DNA of 64,000 nucleotides from Megalobrama amblycephala (taxonomy: Eukaryota; Chordata; Actinopteri; Cypriniformes; Xenocyprididae), in NCBI RefSeq assembly GCF_018812025.1, contig NC_063049.1, positions 7,649,102-7,713,101 on the forward strand. Direction: 5' to 3'. Numbering within the stretch: position 1 is the stretch's first letter; the number at the start of each line of letters is the position of its first letter. The position numbers and the translations under genes are program-made. The notes under the pieces were generated by a model. The model was not told the origin of the DNA and made no database searches. It saw only the letters and a list, made by a program, of their open reading frames with translations. This document shows, in pieces, positions 53,826 to 64,000 of the stretch.

Positions 53826-54853
53826 AGGTGCAATATGTAAGATTTCTGTCTGCTAGATGTCACTAGAGGCCTATTCAAAACAAAGGCGTAGCTTGATGAT
53901 GGCAAGTTTGAGTGCAGAATCTTGGGGGATGTGGTCTCCACCTCACAGTCGGTGGAAACAATAAGGATAGGTCTTGGGAAGAAATCATGTTCATGGATGC
54001 GATTATTAACATTACTGTAGTATGAAGCAGAGCAGGAGCGAGTGTTGTGGAGCTGAATGAGGAGCTGGAGCGATTGATCAACACACGCCTCACGAGCAGC
54101 AGGACTTTTATTATGACACAGTCGCCGGCGCTGCTTCCGCTTTTCCGGTCATGAGTTTGAGGTAACACAGCTCTGTTTATCATATTAGATACATTTGAGT
54201 GTGTTGAAAATGTTATAATGGTACTCTGTGCGTTCGCTCGGCGGCTGCTGTGAGACACTTGTTTGAGACTCGCTGCAGTAAGATAGATCGATTTTAGGAT
54301 ATCATATTAATAAATGCTGGATGGCTTGTGTTGATAAATGGCATGCAATTAATTTTAAAACGTATTGTATGACGGAGAAAATTATGTATTACTGTTACTA
54401 AAAATAAAGCTGTATCTGATTATGCTATGTTAGCTACTTAGTAATAGTGTTTTTCTCCGAGGCATGGTAAAGCATGTTACTCGCAAAAAAATCAAGAAAA
54501 TTAGATTTAAACAATAAAACTAAACGTGTCGAGCTATATAACAACAATTCGTTTTCTGTCTATAAACGTAACCAAACAGTTGTTCCCTTGTCTATTAAAA
54601 TGTGTAAATATATTAAAGCGTCTTTGGTGTTTCCATGGTTTCTACAAAATAAACCAGAAACCGAGGTTAACGCGGGTATGACGCAATTGACAGGCGACTC
54701 CTCACACGTCCCGGAGCCTTGGTTAAAATTACAATTTTCTCACGATTTACAAATAGTTGGAAACATTTGGGATATTGTAAGTACTCAAGTGAACAAAATA
54801 CTGGCCTGGTGGTTTTTGGATATTTTACTGCAAAAATCTTATATATTGCACCT
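53826..54853. mobile_element. TTAA element with aggtgcaatatgtaagat ends
   Basis: TTAA at 53822-53825 and 54854-54857. The ends aggtgcaatatgtaagat and atcttatatattgcacct are paired. The ORF 54474-54857 inside runs into the terminal repeat and is not a credible gene. Confidence 0.85.
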
Positions 54854-54857
54854 TTAA

Positions 54858-55200
54858 AGGGTTAGTTCACCCAAAAATGAAATTTCTGTCATTAAGTACT
54901 CACCCTCATGTCGTTCCACACCCGTTCATCTTCAGAAAACAAAATAAGATATTTTTGAGGTATATGTCTCGTCCGTAGACAGCAATATAACCACCACTTT
55001 ATAATCACCACAGTGGTTCAACCTTAATTTTATGAAGTGACATGAATACTTTTTGTGCGCAAAAATTAAAATAAAATAACGACTTTATTGAACAATATCT
55101 TCTCTTCTGTGTCATTCTCATACGCTGTTTACGTTCAGAGCTTCCGTGTTCTACATCAAAACGCTTCTCATTATTGGCCGGCTCCTGCCTCAGCATCACA
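54858..55200. mobile_element. Half of a TTAA element (AGGGTTAGTTCACCC family)
   Basis: Its left end abuts the TTAA at 54854-54857 used by the preceding element. The sequence follows the left arm of 30509-31116 and breaks off near 55200, so the right half is missing. Confidence 0.75.
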
Positions 55201-55344
55201 CAGAATCCCAGTCAGGCACCTTTATAAAAGCTACTTAAATGTCCTGATTTAACTAAGGCCTAATCCTGGTTTAATCTAAGCCCTGTCTGTGAAACAAGGC
55301 CTACATATATTATATGAATCGTTCTAAAATTACATTCGTTTTAA

Positions 55345-55639
55345 TGAACAGTGTGCAGGATTCGTGTGCCACTTTCCCTCTCGTGTTCGCGCGGCTCCCT
55401 CTTTGCTCTGGTGGGCTGTGCAGGTGTGTCCGCTGGGAGTCGCTGTTTCTCCCCGTCTCTGCTGCGTCACTGCGCTGATGTTGGCAGCTTCTCTGTTCAG
55501 GAAGAAGTTGTTACACGTGAAATCACCGGACCGGACACTGACTGAAAATATCTGATACTGAGTCACAAGTTGACGCAAGAACTTCATGACTGCTGTCCAT
55601 CTCTCCCGGGAAGACTGACAGCAGAACACAGGAGAGCGG
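55345..55639 (+). promoter_or_regulatory. map3k20: Candidate map3k20 promoter and non-coding first exon
   Basis: A GC-richer island in AT-rich surroundings, with tgcgtcactgcg (CRE/AP-1-like), lacks transposon marks and ends in a strong donor, GCGG|gtacgt, at 55640. It lies upstream of the strong acceptor at 60708 of the first coding exon. Spliced use is inferred; no open frame here looks coding. The start coordinate is a guess. Confidence 0.45.
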
Positions 55640-55645
55640 GTACGT

Positions 55646-56735
55646 GTTTGTGTTTGTGTGTGTGTGTGTGTCTATTTGTTTGTCTGATGTTACACTGTAA
55701 TAACAACAGTGTGAGATGTTGATCAGTGCTGGTGTAGCTCATGGATCTGTTGGGATCTGCCTAGACCTGTTCCTGCAATTTCCCACATCACAGACAGGGA
55801 ACGTTAATGATGAAATGATCACTTATTAATGATTAATATTTGCAAAAATGTTCTAAATCTGCTTTTCTAAAACCTTAAAGTCAACCAAAGCACGTGTGGC
55901 TTTGGTTTAGAGTGGTTTATGTAACATTTTGCCTTTGCTGTAATAGAACAATTCATATAGGGCACGTTATATAACTGTTAATGTTTACACTAGCATGTTG
56001 AATCCTTTACAAAATTACCAGAACAGTGATATCAGATGATTGCCATATTCATGATTTGACATGATGCTTCGAGGGACTTCATAGGAGTTCTATATGTGTA
56101 AATCACAATAATGCATTATTATATCTATGCATCATAACTAACGTGATTCTGTTCACCTTATATTGTTTCAGTTAACTGACTGTTGAAGTTGATGTTTTGT
56201 TGATTTATCTGGGGTGAAAGTCATTCTGCTGTCCACTGCATGCATGCTGCATTGTATGATGCACAGGCCTTCACTAGATGAATGAGAAAAATCCCAATTA
56301 TTTTGCTGGTTTTACTTTCTGCTCCAGTGCTGAGAGCATGTGCTGGGAAATTAATGGAGGAATGTTGCTGTGATCCTATTGGTTCAGAATTGAATGAGGA
56401 AATACTGTACAAGCATTGAAATGCAGAGAGGTTATCAAAATCAGATATTACAGCAATCCCAAAAAGTATTTGGACACTTCATTCATACTTGAAAATGTTT
56501 GATACAGCAGTAATGAAACAATGATTATATTGTTGACCAGTGCAGATAAATAGTATATTGTGACTCGTTGTGGTTATCAGTGTTAGTTGATCATTTGCAT
56601 ATTTAATGTGATTCTCTACACCTGTGGTGAGTTCATCTGTGTGAACTTGAGAACGGACTTCATCCACTAACAATGACCAGCTGATTAAAAAACACTGATT
56701 GAGCAAAAATGAGGAAGAACAGTTAGTGAAGACCC
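55646..56735. other. Probable map3k20 first intron, no recognised feature
   Basis: A TG microsatellite lies at 55654-55671. A fragment ccaaaaagtatttggacactt at 56460 resembles a Tc1-type end. Otherwise nothing is seen. Confidence 0.45.
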
Positions 56736-57310
56736 TTGTGAAAAAGAAGTGCACTACGAATGTAAACTTGTGGTGTACTACTTCAACTCCAATATGTATA
56801 TTAAAAACTTGCAGATAATATAATATTAATAAAATAAAAGTCCATTAAGTGTACTTAACGAGAGTACACTTTCATAAGTATGTTTCTTAACACACTTAAG
56901 TACATTTTTTAAATTGCACTTTGTCATGGTCAAATTAAATGTTTTACTTTAAATTTTAAATCTTAATGTTTCTGAAATATTTTGTCGTGCTTTAAAGAAG
57001 TACGCTTATTTTGATGTGTTGACTAACATACTAAAGCACATGCAAAGTATTTGACTATAATCTTAACTATAGTGATATTCAATTTTACATTTATTGTTAA
57101 TATATTTTAATTGTACTAAATTGCAACTTCATCATTACAAATGTGTAATTACAAATATATTTAAATACATGACATACAAGTTTCAATAGAAATGGCAATA
57201 AAGTATATTTTAGTTGATCATAAATAGCTTGTCAGATCATTCAGCAGTAACTTTAACCATATGTCAAAGACAATAGAATAAATTATGAAATTATATATAA
57301 AGATACTTAA

Positions 57311-58038
57311 AGGTTTAGTTCACCCAAAACTGAAAATTCTGTCATTTATTACTCACCCTCATGTCGTTCCACACCCGTAAGACCTTTGTTATTCTTCAGA
57401 ACGCAAATTAAGATATTTTTGTTGAAATCCGATGGCTCAGTGAGGCCTGCATAGCCAGCAATGGTATTTCCTCTCTCAAGATCCATTAATGCATATTTAA
57501 ATCAGTTCATGTGAGTACAGTGGTTCAATATTAATATTATAAAGCGACGAGAATATTTTTGGTGCACCAAAATAAACAAAAAACGACTTATATAGTGATG
57601 GCCGATTTCAAAACACTGCTTCAGGAAGCTTCGGAGCACAAATGAATCAGTGTGTCGAATCTGCTGTTCGGAGCGCCAAAGTCACGTGATTTCAGCAGTT
57701 TGGCAGTTTGACACGTGATCTGAATCATGATTCGATACACTGATTCATAACTCTCTGAAGCTTCATGAAGCAGTGTTTTGAAATCGGCCATCACTATATA
57801 AGTCGTTATTTTTATTTTCGCTTTATAATATTAATATTGAACCACTGTACTCACATGAACTGATTTATATATATTTTTAGTACATTAATGGATCTTGAGA
57901 GAGGAAGTGTCATTGCTCCCTAGCCATCGGATTTCAACAAAAATATCTTAATTTGTGTTCCGAGATTAACAAATGTGTGGAACGGCATGAGGGTGAGTAA
58001 TAAATGACTGAATTTTTATTTTTGGGTGAACTAACCCT
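57311..58038. mobile_element. TTAA palindromic element with a nested MITE at its centre
   Basis: TTAA at 57307-57310 and 58039-58042, with ends aggtttagttcaccc and gggtgaactaaccct. It occupies the same internal TTAA of the host repeat as the element at 30509-31116. Confidence 0.87.
57596..57800. mobile_element. MITE with gatggccgatttcaaaacac inverted ends
   Basis: tagtgatggccgatttcaaa at the left pairs with tttgaaatcggccatcacta at the right over about 40 bp. It sits at the centre of the palindromic element, between gacttata and tataagtc. Confidence 0.8.
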
Positions 58039-58544
58039 TTAAGTCCAACTTAAGTGAGTCAAAAAGCAATATAACTGCATTTAATATACATCATTGCATT
58101 TAATATAATCTCTAATACATTTTCATTTAATTGCAATTATGCAATTAAGTGTCTGAAAACATTACATTCAATTCAAACTTATTCGGTTACACTATATTTT
58201 AAGATGTCTTTGTTACACTGTAATTATACATGTAAGTACTGAGTAATATTATGTAACACTATATGGTTAGGGTTTGGTTTGGTTTAGGGTTTGTTGCATG
58301 TAATAATTTATAGTTATTACTACAGTAACTACATGTAACAATGACACTGTAAAATAAAGTGTTATATTCTTTATATAAGTATATTATTTCACTAAAGTCT
58401 GCTTCTTTTTCACGAGGGGAGAAAAGCTCCTGCAGCATTTGATGACACACTTGCTTTGATATTTTCTATCTAATTCAATGACAGTCACATATTTTTATGT
58501 GTGATTCCAAACAATTTGGGAGCCACTGTATTTATGAAGATGAG

Positions 58545-58548
<4 letters not shown>

Positions 58549-58590
<42 letters not shown>
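58549..58590. repeat. (TA)n microsatellite
   Basis: An uninterrupted TA run directly left of the Tc1-like element. Confidence 0.9.
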
Positions 58591-58595
<5 letters not shown>

Positions 58596-58597
<2 letters not shown>

Positions 58598-59742
58598 GTG
58601 TTCAGCGTAAATGAGTACACCCCCTTTGAAAAGTAACATTTTAAACAATATCTCAATGAACACAAAAACAATTTCCAAAATGTTGACAAGGCTAAGTTTT
58701 ATATAACATCTGTTTAACATATAACATGAAAGTAAGGTTAATAATGTAACTTAGAGAACAAAATTTTCAGTTTTACTCAAATTAGGGTGATGCAAAAATG
58801 AGTACACCCCACTGAATGTCTTTGGAGCAAAGCTAAATTTTAGACTACAAATGTCTAATTCAACAAGAATTCAACCAAAGGTGAGTCTGATTATTCATTA
58901 CACAGATGTCCAGCGGACAGTTGACTATAAAAGGGTGTTTAAACCACTTCCCATTTCATGCTGTCAGCAATGGCACCCCATGAAGAGAAATGTCACAAGA
59001 CCTGAGAAAGAAAATAATTTCTTTACACCAGAAAGGTGAAGGCTACAAGAAGATCAGCAAAGCTTTACTTATCAGTCTGAATACTGTTGCAAAAGTTTTA
59101 ACAAAAAAAATTTAAACAAGATGGAACTGCAACGATCTCACAGAGACGTCCAGGTCGTCCATGGAAGTTTACACCTCGACAGGAGCGTCTTCTGATGAGA
59201 AGGGTTGAAGAAAATCGACATGCAAGTTCACTGAAGTTATCTAAAGAAGTAGAAAGCCAAACTGGGGTGACTATTTCCCGTGACACAATACGGCGTACAC
59301 TACAGAGGAATGGCATCATGGGTGTCCACGAAAGAAGCCTTTCCTAAAGCCCAGGCACAAAAAAGCCTGCCTAGAGTTTGCCAGGGCCCATGCTGACAAA
59401 GATGAAGACTACTGGGACTCTATACTCTGGAGTGATGAGACCAAGATAAATGTTTTTGGAACTGATGGCTTCAAAACTGTATGGCGTCACAAAGGTGAGG
59501 AATACAAAGAAAAATGCATGGTGCGTACAGTGAAACATGGTGGTGACAGTGTCCTTATGTGGGGCTGCATGAGTGCTGCTGGTGTCGGGGAGCAGCATTT
59601 CATTGATGGCATCATGAATTCACAGATGTTCTGCTCTATACTGAAATGCTCTATACATTTTGGAAATAGTTTTTGTGTTCATTGAGATATCGTTTAAAAT
59701 GTTACTTTTAAAAGGGGGTGTACTCATTTATGCTGAGCACTG
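58596..59742 (+). mobile_element. Tc1-like transposon, internally deleted
   Basis: The inverted ends are cagtgttcagcgtaaatgag and ctcatttatgctgagcactg, pairing for about 80 bp. The right side has TA (59743-59744); the left TA is not preserved next to the TA microsatellite. The transposase is broken and truncated. Confidence 0.88.
58968..59650 (+). pseudogene. Tc1-like transposase pseudogene
   Basis: Readable pieces include [40 protein letters not shown], then in another frame [13 protein letters not shown] (first Asp) and [18 protein letters not shown]. The second Asp and the Glu region are deleted before the right inverted repeat. Confidence 0.9.
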
Positions 59743-61392
<1,650 letters not shown>

Positions 61393-62785
61393 GGGAACTT
61401 ATTATGCACCTTTTCAGAAGATGTAATGTAAGTCTCAGGTGTCCCCAGAAAGTTTCAGCTCAAAATACCCCACAGATCATTTATTATAGCTTGTCAAATT
61501 TGCCCCTATTTGGGTGTGAGCAAAAATACGTCATTTTTGTGTGTGTCCCTTTAAATGCAAATGAGCTGTTGCTCCCGGCCCCCTTTCCAGAAGAGGGCGG
61601 AGCTTTAATAGCTCGCGCTTCGGTTGCTCAACAACAACAAAGCTGGAGAATCTCACGCAGCCAAAATGACGATTGTCAGTAACGGTATTCAGCCAGATGG
61701 GGCGTTCACACCAGACGCGACTTGCATGAATAAATCGCGCTATTCGCGCGTAGTTGGGCGCTTGGACATTTTGAGTTTACTCGCTTCATTCGCGTGTGAA
61801 ATTCGCTTCACAACAGATGCAAATTCCCGTCATGAGAGGGGCTCTCCCTCTCCTTTAAATATGTGTCCCAGACTCTTCCACTTCTTTCTGCACACTTCCT
61901 CTGAATAAACACAACTCGTCAGCGGGAAAGTAGTTGTAAAATACAGCGAATAAGCTCAATTTGCCGGCTTAGCTAGCTTGTAGTCTCTTGTAGTATATGT
62001 CAATATAAAGACCTTTTTTACAACTTACCAGATTGTCCGACCTCCTATACTTTCTTCCAAGCAAGATCCTTTTGTTTCCTTATGTACAGCGACAATGATT
62101 TTGTCCTCCATTTTTGTTTTGGATTTCTGCCTGCTCACTAGTCACATAAAGAGCTCCTGATTTTAACGCGCCGCAAATTTTCGCCAAAGTTCAGATTTCA
62201 AATGCCCGAAACACTCAATTGTGTCATTCGCTCCACCTCATTCGTGCGAATCGCGCCACAGAATGTCTTTTCGCGTCTTTGCATTGACTTAACATGTAAA
62301 TCACTTGCGCTTAACGTTTCATTGGCGTCTGGTGTGAACGCACCATTACAACGTTGAATTGACCCTCGTTTATGAAGCAGTCCGGCGTAAAATGACGGCA
62401 ACAACACTACTACAACAACACTTCCTCTTCTCTAAAGCAGCCCAACATGGCCTAACCACCTTTGTTTGCGTGTTCTCGGGGGCGGGGTTTATGTAAATTC
62501 CAGACTGTCCTCCAAAACAAAAAAACAACCCTATAGGTCGTTTTTTCAAGCACCTTATTACGACCTATATTTACGTTTTAAAGTCACGCAAGTCGCGTCT
62601 GGTGTGAACGCCCCATCTGGCTGAATACCGTTACTGACAATCCTCATTTTGGCTGCGTGAGATTCTCCAGCTTTGTTGTTGTTGAGCAACCGAAGCGCGA
62701 GCTATTAAAGCTCCGCCCTCTTCTGGAAAGGGGGCCGGGAGCAGCAGCTCATTTGCATTTAAAGGGACACACACAAAAATGACAG
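61393..62785. mobile_element. TTAA-type palindromic element with 190-bp arms and an inner element
   Basis: The left end, taaagggaacttattatgca, is followed by an arm at 61529-61722 that pairs almost perfectly with 62591-62785 (for example ccagaagagggcggagcttt and its complement). Inside, ggggcgttcacaccagacgc and its complement bound a second palindromic unit. The outer right end is missing. Confidence 0.75.
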
Positions 62786-62799
62786 TGTAGTGTTACGTC

Positions 62800-63092
62800 T
62801 GTCGTTCATGAAATGACCGTCGTTACCAATCAAAATATGTGATCATTTAAATGCAATGTGTGGACTTTTTACACGGTCCCTTACCTGCTATTTGTCCTAT
62901 TTCCATTTAGCAAAACTTATTTTTTTATTAACAACTACACCTACCCCACCCCTAAACCTACCCTTAGTGATTTATAGTGCATATACTCTTCATGAGCACA
63001 TGCGCTCTCTGGGATCAAACCCACGATCGCATGATCACATGATTTCATATTGTTGTATATTGCAATGCTCTACCATTTGAGCTATGCGAAAC
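62800..63092 (-). repeat. tRNA-headed SINE
   Basis: On the minus strand from about 63092: an A-box-like tagctcaaatggtagagca and a B-box-like gggtttgatccc about 60 nt later, then a non-tRNA tail with gggtaggtttaggggtgggg. The insert between the boxes rules out a functional tRNA. Family and 3' end uncertain. Confidence 0.6.

Positions 63093-64000
<908 letters not shown>

Larger units (their letters stand above)
53801..55300. mobile_element. MITE with ggtttcacagaca ends, hosting two TTAA elements
   Basis: The left end gcccggtttcacagacaagg pairs with the right end ccctgtctgtgaaacaaggc. The host is split by the elements at 53826-54853 and 54858-55200. Confidence 0.72.
56740..58410. repeat. AAGTGCACTT-rich dispersed repeat, both ends present
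   Basis: The left end, cccttgtgaaaaagaagtgc, pairs with the right end, gcttctttttcacgaggg. Its internal TTAA carries the element at 57311-58038. Confidence 0.8.

Noticed and set aside
54474..54857. 127-codon ORF
   Set aside because: Lies wholly within a TTAA element and ends in its terminal repeat; no recognisable domain.

Overview
The window is vertebrate nuclear DNA from a bony fish, most likely a cypriniform (zebrafish/carp group). The evidence is two vertebrate genes in conserved order, introns with standard vertebrate splice sites, and a very dense load of fish-type DNA transposons (Tc1, hAT-type MITEs and many palindromic TTAA-flanked elements), LTR retroelements and AT-rich microsatellites. 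The clade assignment is by repeat style, not by a search.

Gene 1 (+ strand, 13323-52196, 3'UTR to about 53227) is rapgef4 (EPAC2), the cAMP-activated guanine nucleotide exchange factor for Rap GTPases. I could place 27 consecutive coding exons. Their lengths sum to 2616 bp and stay in frame throughout, giving 871 residues plus a stop, from the end of the first cyclic-nucleotide-binding domain through DEP, the second cyclic-nucleotide-binding domain, REM, RA and the CDC25-homology catalytic domain. The first exons (N-terminus and most of CNBD-A) lie upstream of the window. One intron (36827-37024) is a textbook minor-spliceosome AT-AC intron.

Gene 2 (+ strand, from about 55.35 kb to beyond the right edge) is map3k20 (ZAK/MLTK), a mixed-lineage MAP kinase kinase kinase. 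A possible non-coding first exon lies near 55.35-55.64 kb. The first coding exon (ATG at 60741) carries the glycine loop and VAVK lysine, and the second coding exon is 63608-63695. In mammals RAPGEF4 and ZAK are neighbours, so synteny supports both calls.

Almost everything else is transposable elements inside introns and between the genes. 1-13 kb: an L2-like reverse-transcriptase fragment split by an LTR retroelement (3485-6684, gag-like ORF with a Pro-rich 30-bp minisatellite, no pol), a nested TTAA/hAT pair, and a Tc1 element with an intact DD34E triad. 13-31 kb: palindromic TTAA elements, a second pol-less LTR element (23311-24845), and two decayed Tc1 elements. 34-40 kb: a minus-strand gag/LTR fragment and a third pol-less LTR element (38184-40243). 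45-51 kb: a three-level nest of TTAA elements and a Tc1 element with about 210-bp inverted repeats. 53-63 kb: a solo LTR, stacked TTAA elements, another Tc1 remnant, a long palindrome, and a tRNA-headed SINE.

No CRISPR array, bacterial operon or defence system is present. The strongest items for a second look are the AT-AC intron, the three pol-less LTR elements with Pro-rich minisatellite ORFs, adjacent elements that share a single TTAA, and the overlapping upstream ATG and tandem in-frame donors at the start of map3k20.
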